A stretch of DNA of 64,000 nt. Source: Peribacillus simplex (GTDB lineage Bacteria > Bacillota > Bacilli > Bacillales > DSM-1321). The notes under the pieces are model-generated. The model did not search any database. It was not told the DNA's origin and worked only from the letters and a program-made list of their open reading frames with translations. The first letter of the stretch is position 1. Every line of letters starts with the position of its first letter. The stretch covers positions 310,001 through 374,000 of the forward strand of contig NZ_FTMX01000002.1 of NCBI RefSeq assembly GCF_900156045.1, in the 5' to 3' direction. Below, one piece after another: positions 34,349 through 44,532 of this stretch. The position numbers and the translations under genes were made by a program.

Positions 34349-36043
34349 TTATTTCCCATGAATAGTTTTGTACTCTGGCTTCCACATGGATTCTGCAATT
34401 GCTTTTTCAATATCTGTTATATCCGCTTTCGCAACTCCTTCTTCAATGGCTGTCTTTGCCACTTCAATGGCTACAGATTTAGAAACCTCTTGCAATTGTT
34501 TGATTGAAGGGAGTAAAGAAGCACCATGCTTACTGCTATCCGATAATCTTGAAACAGCAGATGAGGCTGCTGCAAGCATGCCCTTAGAGATTTTTGTTGC
34601 TTCTGCGACAATTGCACCAAGTCCAAGTCCTGGGAAAATATATGCATTATTAGATTGTCCGATTGTATAAATCACACCATTATAGTCAACATCATCAAAC
34701 GGGCTTCCTGTCGCTATTAAGGCTTTACCTTGAGTCCACTTTATAAGGTCTTCAGGAACAGCTTCCGCTAAGGGAGTCGGATTTGACATCGGCATAATAA
34801 TTGGATGTTCCACGTGCTTTGCCATTTCTTTTACAACTTCTTCTGAGAAAGCCCCTGTTTGACCAGAAGTGCCGATTAAGATGGTTGGTTTAACCTTTTT
34901 TATTACCTCCAATAATGGGATAATTCCGACTTCATTCCGAGCCCATTCCTCGACTTCTTCAGCTTTCCGGCAATACGGCTTTTGGAATTTCAAAACATCC
35001 GGAATGTCCTCTATCAACAATCCACGATAATCGACGGCCCAAAAGTTACCATATGCCTCTTCACTGGAAATGCCATCAAGGATCATGGCTTCAACCATTT
35101 GATCAGCATTACCGATTCCTGCTGCACCTGGACCAAAAACAACAACTCTTTGTTCCTTTAAAGGAACACCAGTTACTTGTAATGCAGACTTTACGGCGGC
35201 TAGTGTTACCGCACCTGTACCTTGTATATCATCATTAAAAGTGAGAATCTTTTCGCCATAATTATCGATTATATTTCGAGCATTTATATTTCCAAAGTCT
35301 TCCCAGTGAAGTAATGCCCTTGGGAAGAAGGCTTGAGAATTTTTAACAAATAAATCAATGAATTCGGTGTATTCATCACCGCGAACACGCCCAAACCTGT
35401 TACCAATATACAGTGGATCACTAATCAGACTTTCATTGTCAGTCCCAACATCCAGGACAATAGGAAGCACCCTGCTTGGATCAATTCCCGCAGCTGCAGT
35501 GTAGACTGCCAATTTGCCAATGGCTATGTTAATTCCACCAACTCCCTGATCTCCGATTCCAAGAATACTTTCAGAATCTGTAACAACTATTAAATCGATA
35601 TCATCAGATGAAAGGTCCAGGTTTTTAAATGCATCTTCCATTCCCTCCATATTATCAATAGATAGGTATAGGCCTCCTGGACGGTGATATTCTTGGGAGT
35701 ACTGTTGAATGGCCTCTCCTACAGTAGGTGTGTAAATGATCGGCAGTATTTCACTTAGATGGTCTTTAAGCAGGCGGTAAAACAGTACCACATTCCTATT
35801 AAATAAATCATATAACATTCCATTCTTCCGAATATTGCTAGGTTGAGTGGAGAATTGTTCATAAGCTCTTTTTACTTGTTCCTCAAGAGTAAGCACCTGG
35901 GATGGTAGCAATCCTACCAATCCTAGTTCATTTCTTTCTTCCTTAGTGAAAGCAACCCCTTTATTAATAAAAGGGTTTGAAAGGATACCTTTTCCTCTTA
36001 AAGTTGTTCCCAAGCCCTTTTTTGTCTTTTCATAAGCTGTCAT
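34349..36043 (-). CDS. NAD-dependent malic enzyme (MaeA/SfcA type)
   Basis: A 564-residue malic enzyme of the large SfcA/MaeA class. The malate-binding segment is [17 protein letters not shown]. The catalytic Tyr and Lys regions and the metal-binding acidic residues lie in [13 protein letters not shown] and [13 protein letters not shown]. The NAD site is [16 protein letters not shown]. It decarboxylates L-malate to pyruvate with reduction of NAD in the cytoplasm. GGAAGAGGG precedes the ATG. With the transporter downstream and the sensor pair upstream it forms a malate-utilisation module. Confidence 0.92.
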   Translation of the reverse strand: MTAYEKTKKGLGTTLRGKGILSNPFINKGVAFTKEERNELGLVGLLPSQVLTLEEQVKRAYEQFSTQPSNIRKNGMLYDLFNRNVVLFYRLLKDHLSEILPIIYTPTVGEAIQQYSQEYHRPGGLYLSIDNMEGMEDAFKNLDLSSDDIDLIVVTDSESILGIGDQGVGGINIAIGKLAVYTAAAGIDPSRVLPIVLDVGTDNESLISDPLYIGNRFGRVRGDEYTEFIDLFVKNSQAFFPRALLHWEDFGNINARNIIDNYGEKILTFNDDIQGTGAVTLAAVKSALQVTGVPLKEQRVVVFGPGAAGIGNADQMVEAMILDGISSEEAYGNFWAVDYRGLLIEDIPDVLKFQKPYCRKAEEVEEWARNEVGIIPLLEVIKKVKPTILIGTSGQTGAFSEEVVKEMAKHVEHPIIMPMSNPTPLAEAVPEDLIKWTQGKALIATGSPFDDVDYNGVIYTIGQSNNAYIFPGLGLGAIVAEATKISKGMLAAASSAVSRLSDSSKHGASLLPSIKQLQEVSKSVAIEVAKTAIEEGVAKADITDIEKAIAESMWKPEYKTIHGK

Positions 36044-36338
36044 AGACGTTCCCTCTTCCTAAAAATGTATATTTAAAAATGATCATTACCAGACAATAGA
36101 GTATATTCTTCCCTGGGGAAGTGTATTTACTAAAAGAAAACTGTAAAAAGGAAAATAAATATACTGCACGTAAAAACTTAAATATTTCCTCATTACTGCT
36201 TATCTGTTCAATCTTGTGAAAAATTTATAAATAACTCAATCGCCAGTCTATATCTTAGTAGTCATTTACGGGGGACACTAGCTTATTTAACTAATTTTAG
36301 TATTATGTAATTAAAAAAAGTAAGCAGCCATTGGCTAC
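36044..36338. other. Intergenic region upstream of malic enzyme
   Basis: Very AT-rich, just under 300 bases. It should hold the malic-enzyme promoter and the binding sites of the adjacent response regulator. I could not identify a convincing direct repeat. The response-regulator terminator occupies 36313-36342. Confidence 0.4.
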
Positions 36339-36342
36339 TTAC
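36313..36342 (-). terminator. Terminator of the two-component operon
   Basis: Minus strand GTAAGTAGCC, short loop, GGCTGCTTAC, then TTTTTTT; the response-regulator stop codon is in its 5' arm. Confidence 0.85.
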
Positions 36343-37046
36343 AGATAACGTTGAATAATATGGCTCTTGTCATCATTAAATTTGTGTTGGGAGACTGGTC
36401 GGCCTACCGTTCCATAGATTACCTTAACATCAAGGACACCGATATCCTTCATGAATTTTAAATATTTCCTTACTGATACCCTGGATATACCCGCCACATT
36501 TACGACTTCCTCTGTTGAAAAGGGAGCATTTTTAAATACCAGTATCACATTCCATATAATCTTTAAGGTATCTTGAGACAATCCTTTCGGTAATTCCTCT
36601 GGTAAATGAATTTCTTCTTGATGCAATATTCGATAATCTAATTCTTCTTGATTTAGCATATTTTTATCTTGAATAAAATCTGATTTGTTCCGATATGCTG
36701 ATAAGGCCGCGTTAAAACGTTCAAATTCAAACGGCTTAATTAAATAATCAACAGCACCTAGTCTTAATGCTTTCTGAATCCTCTCAATGTCCGACGCCGC
36801 AGAAATGACAATAACATCTATCTCTTTTTCACTTTCTCGAATTTGTGAGAGTAAATCGAGTCCATTTTTCCCAGGCATGAAAATGTCTAATAGAACTAAC
36901 CCTATTCTTTGATTTTCCAATACATTCAGAGCTTGATCCACCGAGGAACAGACAGCAGCTAATTCGTAGCCATCGACTTGATTCAAATAGCGCTTATTGA
37001 ACTCTGCAACCATCGGGTCATCTTCTACGATCATTACCTTAATCAT
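36339..37046 (-). CDS. Response regulator, DcuR/CitT/MalR family
   Basis: A 235-residue two-component regulator. The receiver domain (1-120) has the acidic pocket VEDDP, the phospho-accepting Asp in LVLLDIFMPGKNG (about residue 55) and the Lys in DYLIKPFEFERF. The C-terminal half (about 175-220) holds a helix-turn-helix, FSTEEVVNVAGISRVSVRKYLKFM. B. subtilis MalR (YufM) has this form and activates malate genes. One base separates it from the kinase gene upstream. Likely targets are the malic enzyme and transporter genes just downstream. Confidence 0.9.
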   Translation of the reverse strand: MIKVMIVEDDPMVAEFNKRYLNQVDGYELAAVCSSVDQALNVLENQRIGLVLLDIFMPGKNGLDLLSQIRESEKEIDVIVISAASDIERIQKALRLGAVDYLIKPFEFERFNAALSAYRNKSDFIQDKNMLNQEELDYRILHQEEIHLPEELPKGLSQDTLKIIWNVILVFKNAPFSTEEVVNVAGISRVSVRKYLKFMKDIGVLDVKVIYGTVGRPVSQHKFNDDKSHIIQRYL

Positions 37047-37047
37047 C

Positions 37048-38643
37048 CTACATCATCCTTGCTTTGTATGGTATATAAACCACAAACGTTGTTTCTTGAC
37101 CTTCTTTTGAACTAATATTGAGATCTCCACCTAGCTTATCCAGGCTTGCCTTAACCAAATATAAACCAATCCCCCTGTCCCCTCCTTTTGTTGTAAATCC
37201 TTTTAGAAGGATATGATGAAGATTGGCATCAGATATTCCCTGTCCAGTATCATGAACTTCAATGGTTAAAATATCATCTGCATAATCAAACTTTAATTCA
37301 ATTCGTTTAACGGGACTTTTTTCCACTGCTTCTATAGCATTGTCAATCAAATTTCCTATTATCGTAATTAGCTCATGAGTAATAGATGCATTTTCTGGTT
37401 CTGGCAATTGAAAGTCAGAGGATAATGCCAGCTTAGCACCTGCTTCCCTTGCATAACTGAGTTTTCCAATTAAAAAACCGGCTAGTACTGGATCTTTAAC
37501 GGTTTTGGTAATAAATCCAATCTCGTTTTCTCTGTGGTCAACAAGATCACTAATATATGCTGCAAGCTGATCATAATAATGCATATGCACCATACCAAGT
37601 ATTACATGGAGTTTGTTCATGAATTCGTGCGACTGGGCCCTTAACGATTCAGCATATAAACGGACTCCAGTCAGCTGTTCCGCCAGCAGATGTATTTCTG
37701 TTTTATCACGAAATGTTGCCACGGCACCTACGATTTCATCCTTCACAAATACTGGTACCCTATTCACTAGTAAGACACTATCTTTTAAATCCTGCTCTTT
37801 ATCTAATTCGACCTCGCCGGTCTCCAGGATTCTATCCAGGTTTGAGTCAGGCATGTAACTAGTTAGCTTTTTACCCGTTGGATTTTCATTAATACCCGCT
37901 TTTTTAAATATCTTTAAAGCTGCTTTGTTTACGAGAGTAATGGTTGAACTCTGATCTACCGCTATAATTCCCTCCCGAACTGATTGTAAAATGGCACTTC
38001 GCTCTTTTAAAACCTTCGCAATAGCAAAAGGTTCCAGCCCAAATAATATTTTCTTAATATACCTTGCCAAAAGTATTGCGCCCGCAATTCCGGTTAATAT
38101 TCCAAAAACGGTTCCTACATAAATATTAAAACGGCTTTTTAAAACAGCATCATTAACTTTTTGAAGAGAAATACCGACCACCACGGCGCCAATTTGATTA
38201 TCCTCTGAATCATAAACAGGGGTGAAAGAACGCAAAGACCTGCCTAAAGTTCCTTTGGAAATCGATATGTGCTCTCTACCTCGTAATACATCTTTCTCAT
38301 CCCCTCCAACAAATTTTTTTCCTATTTTACTTGGATCGGGGTGAGTTTTCCGGATTCCATTATTATCGATTATTACTACAAATTCTACATCTGTCGATTT
38401 TTTTATCCTATTGGTAAATTGCTGAACTTCCTGATTGTTCTCACTTCCACTTAACGCTTCGATTACTAGCGGTGTTTGTGCTGCCATGCGTGCTACGTTT
38501 ACTGCCTTTTCAGTCTGGCTCTTCTCTATTGTATCCGCAACCGTTTGGCTAATAAGAATATCTGTAATAAATAATGATAGGGCTACTACCCCACACACCA
38601 GTATCATAATAGTAAACTGTAGACTCCATTTCCCTTTTTTCAC
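37048..38643 (-). CDS. DcuS/CitA/MalK-type sensor histidine kinase
   Basis: A membrane kinase of 531 residues. One helix spans about residues 8-30, an extracytoplasmic PAS-like (PDC) sensor follows (about 35-170, with KIGKKFVGGDEKDVLRG), then a second helix (about 172-195), a cytoplasmic PAS domain (about 210-320), a Spo0B-type dimerisation helix with His in RAQSHEFMNKLHVILGMV, and an ATPase domain with DTGQGI and GDRGIGLYLVK. CitA/DcuS relatives sense C4- or C6-dicarboxylates. The GTG at 38643 follows AGAGGTG; the longer frame from 38733 is unsupported. Confidence 0.9.
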   Translation of the reverse strand: MKKGKWSLQFTIMILVCGVVALSLFITDILISQTVADTIEKSQTEKAVNVARMAAQTPLVIEALSGSENNQEVQQFTNRIKKSTDVEFVVIIDNNGIRKTHPDPSKIGKKFVGGDEKDVLRGREHISISKGTLGRSLRSFTPVYDSEDNQIGAVVVGISLQKVNDAVLKSRFNIYVGTVFGILTGIAGAILLARYIKKILFGLEPFAIAKVLKERSAILQSVREGIIAVDQSSTITLVNKAALKIFKKAGINENPTGKKLTSYMPDSNLDRILETGEVELDKEQDLKDSVLLVNRVPVFVKDEIVGAVATFRDKTEIHLLAEQLTGVRLYAESLRAQSHEFMNKLHVILGMVHMHYYDQLAAYISDLVDHRENEIGFITKTVKDPVLAGFLIGKLSYAREAGAKLALSSDFQLPEPENASITHELITIIGNLIDNAIEAVEKSPVKRIELKFDYADDILTIEVHDTGQGISDANLHHILLKGFTTKGGDRGIGLYLVKASLDKLGGDLNISSKEGQETTFVVYIPYKARMM

Positions 38644-39765
38644 TGCTACACACCTCTTTGGTCTAAAAACTCTATTTACTTTAAGGAAGATACTTTTTAT
38701 GTTAAGTATGTTCATTTTGCTTACATCACACAATCATTCGGTACTTTATCAAGTTCCAAAAATGTGGCCAAGTGATTTAAATCAATTGTGATATGATATA
38801 ACCTAACCATTTGCCAATGGTATCCTTAAAAATACGGATTCATCTGCAATATTTTTCAATGATAAAACCGAAGTTATTTTTGCTATACTCCTCCTGCACC
38901 AGGGTTAAAGCCATAACTTTTCTATTAGTATTATGCAGTTCATTAAGAAGTTTCGCGGAATATCCTAGCAATTCTTACCATGCTAAGTTACTACGATTTT
39001 CTTATTTAACCTTTCCAATTAGTTACTATTTAATTTTCAAAAATACAGCTGTCTAACATCTTCTATCTCCCTGTTTCCGTTTATCTAAAGTCGACATGTT
39101 TAAAACAGGGGATAATGATTAAAATACCCGCATTCTCAACAGATTTCAAATCAACAATGTATTTAGACAGTACTCAAGGTTTAGACTTAGTCAGCAAATG
39201 TGTAAAATGGCCTAGACATAGAAAAGATCATTTAATTACTAGAGATATGTTAATGATTTTGAAAAAAGATTAGTAATTGCAGACATCAGTGCGGATGTAG
39301 AAGGGGCAATTGAAACCTATAAATCGAAAATGCATGCAAATCCTACTTAGTGTATTTATAACATCAGTCTTTATTGTTTACATTACTTTTATCTGGAATC
39401 TGTTTTTTGGGGATTCCACAAAAAAAAGCTTGCAGATTTAGACCCTAAAAGGGACCTTATTCTACAAGCTGAACAACCTCCTATCCGAAGTTTTCCAGTT
39501 AAACTATTGATTAAAATGATATATGGTACCTTCACCAACCATTTCCATTCAATATAGGCTCACCTGATACCAAGAACCTTTCCCAGAAAAATCGAATATC
39601 AGTTTTCACGCGATATATTAATTATGGATTATGAAGTTCCTCCATAAATTGCTCTATAGGTAATTAGGTAATTTCATATAATAACAGGTAAATATACACA
39701 ACGGAAACATGTTTAAGGTACTATCAAAAAACCTTTCGATATTTAAACAATGCTCCCAGATCATG
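38644..39765. other. 1.1-kb region without intact genes, possible relics
   Basis: AT-rich spacer between the sensor kinase and prfC. On the plus strand at about 39160-39350, protein-like stretches appear in different frames (QGLDLVSKCVKWPRHRKDHL, then RLVIADISADVEGAIETYK ending at a stop near 39348), as if from a decayed gene. A long imperfect hairpin at about 39425-39475 (minus strand GCTTGTAGA...TCTGCAAGC then a T run) could be a terminator. No family was recognised. Confidence 0.35.
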
Positions 39766-39796
39766 AAAAAAGCCCGTGTATATTACACGGGCTTCT
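39766..39796 (-). terminator. Terminator of prfC
   Basis: Minus strand AAGCCCGTGTA, loop ATA, TACACGGGCTT, then TTTT; a perfect 11-bp stem just after the stop. Confidence 0.9.
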
Positions 39797-39799
39797 CCA

Positions 39800-41374
39800 T
39801 TACTTCAAATCCATTGGATTATATAATTCCACGTCAGGATTTTTATCTTGGAACCAACGAAGTGCAAACTCATTTTCAAATAAGAATGCATATTTATCAA
39901 ACCGGTCTTTAACAAGGATGCTTCTTGAGCTATGAAGGTTTTCATCAAGCTTTTCATCTTCAGCCCAACGTGTAATCTTACTGCCCATGCGCTCCATCAC
40001 GACTTCAACATTGTACTCGTTCCTCATTCGATGCTCGAATACTTCGAATTGAAGTTGACCAACCGCACCAAGCAGATATTCTTCCATCCGAACGGTTTTG
40101 AAGAGCTGAATTGCCCCTTCTTGTACAAGTTGGTTAATTCCTTTATGGAAATGTTTCTGTTTCATGACGTTTTTAGCTGTTACCCTCATGAATAGTTCCG
40201 GTGTAAACTGAGGCAGCCTTTCAAACTGGAACATGTCTTTGCTGGTTGTGATCGTATCTCCAATCTGGTAGTTACCGGTATCATATAAACCGATGATATC
40301 TCCGCTTACCGCTTCATTTACGGTGTTCCGATCATCAGCCATGAATTGGGTAGAAGAAGACAGGTTAATCGGTTTTCCTGTCCTGCTCAAGTTTACGCTC
40401 ATTCCGCGCTCGAATTTACCGGAGCAGATACGAAGGAAAGCGATCCGGTCACGGTGTTTCGGGTTCATATTCGCTTGGATCTTGAAAATGAAGCCTGAAA
40501 AATCATTACTGACAGGGTCCATTTCACCAGACGTTGTCATCCGTGCTTGTGGAGCTGGTGCAAATTTCAAATAAGCATCCAAAAACGTCTGAACACCGAA
40601 TGTCGTTAAAGCACTTCCGAAAAATACGGGACTAAGTTTTCCATTCGCAATGTTTTCTTCAGAGAATTGGTTACCCGCTTCCGTCAACAGCATGATTTCT
40701 TCCAAAGTTTGCTCATATAACTGGGAATCCTTAAGTTTATGATCCACTTCGAGTTCACCTTCGTCATTCAACGGAAGGAAACGCTCTTCCCCTTCAGTTT
40801 TGAACTGTTCAATCCGGTTATTGAACCTGTCGTAAATGCCCACGAAGTCTTTTCCCATTCCAATCGGCCAGTTCATTGGATATGTTTCTATGCCTAATAC
40901 CTCTTCGAGTTCGGCAAGCAATTCAAGCGGCGTTTTACCTTGTCGGTCCATTTTATTGATAAAAGTGAAAATCGGGATGCCCCTCATCCGGCATACTTTG
41001 AATAATTTAACTGTCTGATCCTCGATACCCTTTGCCGAATCGATGATCATCACGGCGCTATCAACAGCCATCAGTGTACGATATGTGTCTTCACTGAAAT
41101 CTTGGTGGCCTGGTGTATCGAGAATATTGACTCGGAAATCATCATAATCGAATTGCATGACTGAAGATGTAACGGAAATTCCCCGTTGCTTTTCAATCTC
41201 CATCCAGTCACTTGTTGCATACTTCCCTGTTTTTCTAGCTTTGACTGTTCCGGCATCACGGATCGCGCCGCCAAACAGCAATAATTTTTCTGTCAAAGTC
41301 GTTTTCCCGGCATCCGGGTGAGAGATGATTGCGAAGGTCCGTCGGGATTGAACCTCGTCTTTTAATGTAGTCAT
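39800..41374 (-). CDS. prfC: Peptide chain release factor 3
   Basis: A translational GTPase of 524 residues. The G domain shows G1 [12 protein letters not shown] (residues 19-30), the switch region [12 protein letters not shown]3 [14 protein letters not shown] and G4 NKMDR. Domains II and III follow with [17 protein letters not shown] and the family C terminus. RF3 recycles class I release factors from the ribosome after termination. The length is typical (about 525). It is monocistronic. B. subtilis 168 lacks a recognised prfC, but many Bacillaceae carry it. Confidence 0.93.
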   Translation of the reverse strand: MTTLKDEVQSRRTFAIISHPDAGKTTLTEKLLLFGGAIRDAGTVKARKTGKYATSDWMEIEKQRGISVTSSVMQFDYDDFRVNILDTPGHQDFSEDTYRTLMAVDSAVMIIDSAKGIEDQTVKLFKVCRMRGIPIFTFINKMDRQGKTPLELLAELEEVLGIETYPMNWPIGMGKDFVGIYDRFNNRIEQFKTEGEERFLPLNDEGELEVDHKLKDSQLYEQTLEEIMLLTEAGNQFSEENIANGKLSPVFFGSALTTFGVQTFLDAYLKFAPAPQARMTTSGEMDPVSNDFSGFIFKIQANMNPKHRDRIAFLRICSGKFERGMSVNLSRTGKPINLSSSTQFMADDRNTVNEAVSGDIIGLYDTGNYQIGDTITTSKDMFQFERLPQFTPELFMRVTAKNVMKQKHFHKGINQLVQEGAIQLFKTVRMEEYLLGAVGQLQFEVFEHRMRNEYNVEVVMERMGSKITRWAEDEKLDENLHSSRSILVKDRFDKYAFLFENEFALRWFQDKNPDVELYNPMDLK

Positions 41375-41627
41375 AAAATGTTCCTTTCATAATTGGAGTC
41401 ATCAAAAAAAATTTATAGGAGGTTTACTGTATTTTTTACATTGGTATGGCAACCTTTCTTTGTATGCAAAAATCCTGATCCTACACAATATATGTAAGAA
41501 AAAATATATCATAAGGCATAAGCCTTGGCTACTCTGCATTCATGTCAATCAACCTTTCTATTTTAACACGATATGAAGGAAAGATGTAGAGGTGAATGAA
41601 ACACCATTAGAGGATTTGTTCAGATGG

Positions 41628-41656
41628 CAAAACAAAAGACGCTAAATTAGCGCCCC
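41628..41656 (-). terminator. Minus-strand terminator after the small basic ORF
   Basis: Minus strand GGCGCTA, loop ATT, TAGCGTC, then TTTTGTTTTG; a 7-bp stem with one G-T pair. It indicates a minus-strand transcript ending here. Confidence 0.6.
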
Positions 41657-41703
41657 TTATCTTAATCCATATGGTTATCGTTCATTTATTCATGATTTAA
41701 CAT

Positions 41704-41817
41704 TTACCGTGCAGTTTTAATCGCTTTTTGATTCCGCTTGTTCTTCCAGCGTTTTTTTACTTCCTTGAATATGATGGGAGCAGCAAAAATGAGGGCCCTT
41801 TTTAATAATTTCTTCAT
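41704..41817 (-). CDS. Possible small basic amphipathic protein (37 aa)
   Basis: MKKLLKRALIFAAPIIFKEV followed by a Lys/Arg-rich tail; a short hydrophobic helix then strongly basic residues. AAAGGA lies ten bases before the ATG, and a terminator follows 50 bases after the stop, which supports transcription. It could be a membrane-active small protein. No family is recognised, and an overlapping frame of similar length is also open. Confidence 0.35.
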   Translation of the reverse strand: MKKLLKRALIFAAPIIFKEVKKRWKNKRNQKAIKTAR

Positions 41818-42263
41818 TTTCCATCAGTCCTTTCTTTCTTAACCTATACCCGATTATTTTCGTAAAAAACTTATTGACAAATAGTTTTCCTAATTTCATC
41901 CATAAAGGCTTTTGCTGTTGGTCATGGCACCCCAGTCTAATTTCAATCGAGGAAAATCCTGCGCGACAATACCGTTATGCTTCCATTATTAAACCTTCCT
42001 AAAATTATTTTCCCCAAAAGGGAATGTATAATTTGCTTTCATTTGTTTTATCCTTTATAAAGGTGGGTATATACTAAAAAACTGGAAATTAATCCAGAGG
42101 TTAGTGGATTAATTTTTCCTTTGGGCTTTCACATATTATCAATCATCTTCGTATGATAACATTAACTTGATTGAGGGTGCTGGCTAATGTGTGAAATTAA
42201 TTTTTCCATCCAGGTAAAATCATCACCATTAATATTTTTTAACTTTTTAGGAGGATTCATCGA

Positions 42264-42467
42264 ATGACAGTAACAGGTAAAGTGAAATGGTTCAATAGTG
42301 ACAAAGGATTTGGATTCATTGAAGTACCAAACGAAGATGATGTTTTCGTTCATTTTTCCGCCATTCAAGGAGAAGGTTTCAAGAGCCTTGATGAAGGTCA
42401 AGAGGTTGAATTTGAGATCGAAGAAGGAAACCGTGGACCTCAAGCTAAAAACGTCGTAAAACTCTAA
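42264..42467 (+). CDS. Cold-shock protein (CspA/CspB family)
   Basis: A 67-residue single-domain RNA/ssDNA chaperone. It has [15 protein letters not shown] containing the RNP1-like KGFGFIEV, and VFVHFSAI as RNP2, as in Bacillus CspB/C/D. GGAGG lies nine bases before the ATG, and the upstream region is a long AT-rich leader, as usual for csp mRNAs. A strong terminator follows. It would bind and melt mRNA structure at low temperature and in stationary phase. The specific paralogue cannot be assigned. Confidence 0.95.
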   Translation: MTVTGKVKWFNSDKGFGFIEVPNEDDVFVHFSAIQGEGFKSLDEGQEVEFEIEEGNRGPQAKNVVKL

Positions 42468-42505
42468 AGCATAGATACACAAACATATTTTATAGGCATT
42501 GCAGA

Positions 42506-42536
42506 AGGAGGCCGCCATATTGGGCGGCCTCCTTTC
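42506..42536 (+). terminator. Terminator of the cold-shock gene
   Basis: AGGAGGCCGCC, loop ATATTG, GGCGGCCTCCT, then TTCC; an 11-bp GC-rich stem. Confidence 0.8.
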
Positions 42537-42564
42537 CTATATATGTACAAGCGAAATATTCACA

Positions 42565-44532
42565 TTATCTTTCATTAAAATGATCCAAAATGAAGCCAGG
42601 AACATGTTCGCCAGAAAAACTCTTGATATCCACATCTCTGCTTTCTTTATAATAAAAGGCAGCTGAATACTCTCCGCCCCAATCGATTTGAGCATTATCA
42701 ATGGCCGTCTCGATTTCCAAAGCCGTCTTGAGTTTCATGCGATTTGGCTGTTGTTCAATCTGCTGTGCAAGTTCACTTTCAGAATTCGAATGATAAAATT
42801 TCGAATCGGTCTTCGCAACCAGGATATAAGATATATCATCAGCCATTAACCGCGCTTTTGCAGATTGTCCGGTACTTTCCATCCATTTTGAAAACTGAGT
42901 ATATGAAGAGTCCCAATTCATATAAATGGTTTTGTTATTATTCAAAAGAATTTCGATGGAGGCATAATCACCAAAAGAAGATGTCATTTGGGCGAACGAT
43001 TGATTATTCAGATCCTCCGACAATGACTTTACAGCAGCTTCCAGCTCTTGACCGTCCGTGATCGTTATTGATTTGTCCACTTGTCCGCTCGCCGTTATCT
43101 TGATTTTAGAAACGTCTACAGCGGATACATTCAATAGCTCATTAACCATTTTTTTATATTCATTCGACTCATAAATTTTCGCCAACAGTGGTAGATAAGA
43201 GTCAAAATTTTGCAAATGATACTCTCTTGCTATCCGTTTTCCATTCTTGAGTTCATACATCAGAAATACGGTTTGTCCATCATTCACTTCACCAATGGAA
43301 ACCTTTTTACCCTTATCGATAATTTCCTGATGCAATAACCTGATCGCTTCTATATTCTCCTTCTCTTTAAGATAATTGAAAGCTTTATTCGACGCGACAT
43401 CATCTTCAAAAAATAAAGGAGAATCGCCAATATAAATTTGGCTAATCATCTTTTCATCTGGAATCTTGGCCCTATACTGAAGGGGATCTATTTTTATTAT
43501 GAGTGCCAGCACAATGATAGCCACTATAAATGCTACATAACCTTTAAGGTTGACCCGTATACGCCAAGTCTTTTGCAGGAAGATTTCCCCTAAATAATAT
43601 CCAAGCAACGAACCGACGGCATATCCGAAGAAAATCCACTCAGGTTCACCTGTCGTTTCGCTAAAATAAAGCCCTGTAAACAGCATCATGCATAATGTCA
43701 GTCCGAATTTAAATAATGGCTTAATCTTCGGGTAAACAAATGCCTGCGACACATGCTCCAGCTTTCTCCTCTCATAGAGAAAAAGAGAGCTGATCAGAAA
43801 TAGAAAGGTTAATATACTATAAATAAATGTATTAATAGAGAAAAAAGTGATTTTTTCCATCTCTGTTGCTGCTAATAAGGGGGAGATGCCATTCATATCG
43901 GCACCTAGATAATAATCTGCTGAAAATCCTGCTATCAAAAACTTCACATTGGCCGCAAACAAAACAAACAGTCCCACTGGCAAAGCAAGAAAAATATAGG
44001 TCAGCAATCCTTGAAATGCTGATAATCCCGTCACCATTCCCATTAAAACGGCAACAGAAAAGATCAAGGCTTCCAAAATAAATGTAATCCCCATCCAAGA
44101 CCAAATATCCGTCATGGTATATAGCCTTTCTATATCAATTGCCGAGTGAAATAATATCAATATTGAACCTGTAAGTAAAATCGGCAAACCTATGAAGCCA
44201 ATTCCCGTCCCAACCATATGAATGTAGATGGTGCGTCTAGTAATCGGTAAACTATGAATGAAGTCTGAAGCTTGTTTCATTTGCAAGAATCGAAAAAGGA
44301 AGATGGCAAGCAATACTGGAATAACGATGACCAAGACAAACTGTATCATCTGCTGACAGGAAAAAAGGTTTTCGAATTCCACATATTCATTGTTCTCATT
44401 CAAGATAATCGCTAACAATTTCAGAGGCAGTGCAAATATGAGGCCTACGAGATACAGGAAACCAATCCAGCCAGTGCTTCTGAAAATATAGATAATCAGT
44501 TCTCTATTAAACCAGGTTATTCTGGATGACAT
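42565..44532 (-). CDS. ABC transporter permease with a large C-terminal domain
   Basis: A protein of 655 residues. About six hydrophobic segments fill the first ~260 residues, two or three more follow around 285-350, and a largely hydrophilic C-terminal half of about 290 residues probably lies outside the membrane. It overlaps the 3' end of the ATPase gene by 26 bases and would form the membrane part of that exporter. The ATG at 44532 has GGGGGA upstream, better than the in-frame ATG at 44553. The arrangement GntR-ATPase-permease is that of YtrA-type operons, which respond to cell-wall antibiotics in Bacillus. The substrate is unknown. Confidence 0.8.
   Translation of the reverse strand: MSSRITWFNRELIIYIFRSTGWIGFLYLVGLIFALPLKLLAIILNENNEYVEFENLFSCQQMIQFVLVIVIPVLLAIFLFRFLQMKQASDFIHSLPITRRTIYIHMVGTGIGFIGLPILLTGSILILFHSAIDIERLYTMTDIWSWMGITFILEALIFSVAVLMGMVTGLSAFQGLLTYIFLALPVGLFVLFAANVKFLIAGFSADYYLGADMNGISPLLAATEMEKITFFSINTFIYSILTFLFLISSLFLYERRKLEHVSQAFVYPKIKPLFKFGLTLCMMLFTGLYFSETTGEPEWIFFGYAVGSLLGYYLGEIFLQKTWRIRVNLKGYVAFIVAIIVLALIIKIDPLQYRAKIPDEKMISQIYIGDSPLFFEDDVASNKAFNYLKEKENIEAIRLLHQEIIDKGKKVSIGEVNDGQTVFLMYELKNGKRIAREYHLQNFDSYLPLLAKIYESNEYKKMVNELLNVSAVDVSKIKITASGQVDKSITITDGQELEAAVKSLSEDLNNQSFAQMTSSFGDYASIEILLNNNKTIYMNWDSSYTQFSKWMESTGQSAKARLMADDISYILVAKTDSKFYHSNSESELAQQIEQQPNRMKLKTALEIETAIDNAQIDWGGEYSAAFYYKESRDVDIKSFSGEHVPGFILDHFNER

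Larger units (their letters stand above)
41375..42263. other. Intergenic region between prfC and the cold-shock gene
   Basis: It holds a candidate 37-codon gene with a terminator on the minus strand (listed separately) and the long AT-rich leader of the cold-shock gene. A 60-codon minus-strand frame (41717-41899) overlaps the small gene in another frame and is not preferred. A 12-bp palindrome CCTTTATAAAGG lies at 42052-42063. Confidence 0.4.

Noticed and set aside
42052..42063. Palindrome CCTTTATAAAGG upstream of the cold-shock gene
   Set aside because: AT-rich 12-bp palindromes are expected by chance in this region; no second copy or context supports a regulatory role.
42162..42518. 118-codon minus-strand frame
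   Set aside because: Antisense to the cold-shock gene and begins inside its terminator.
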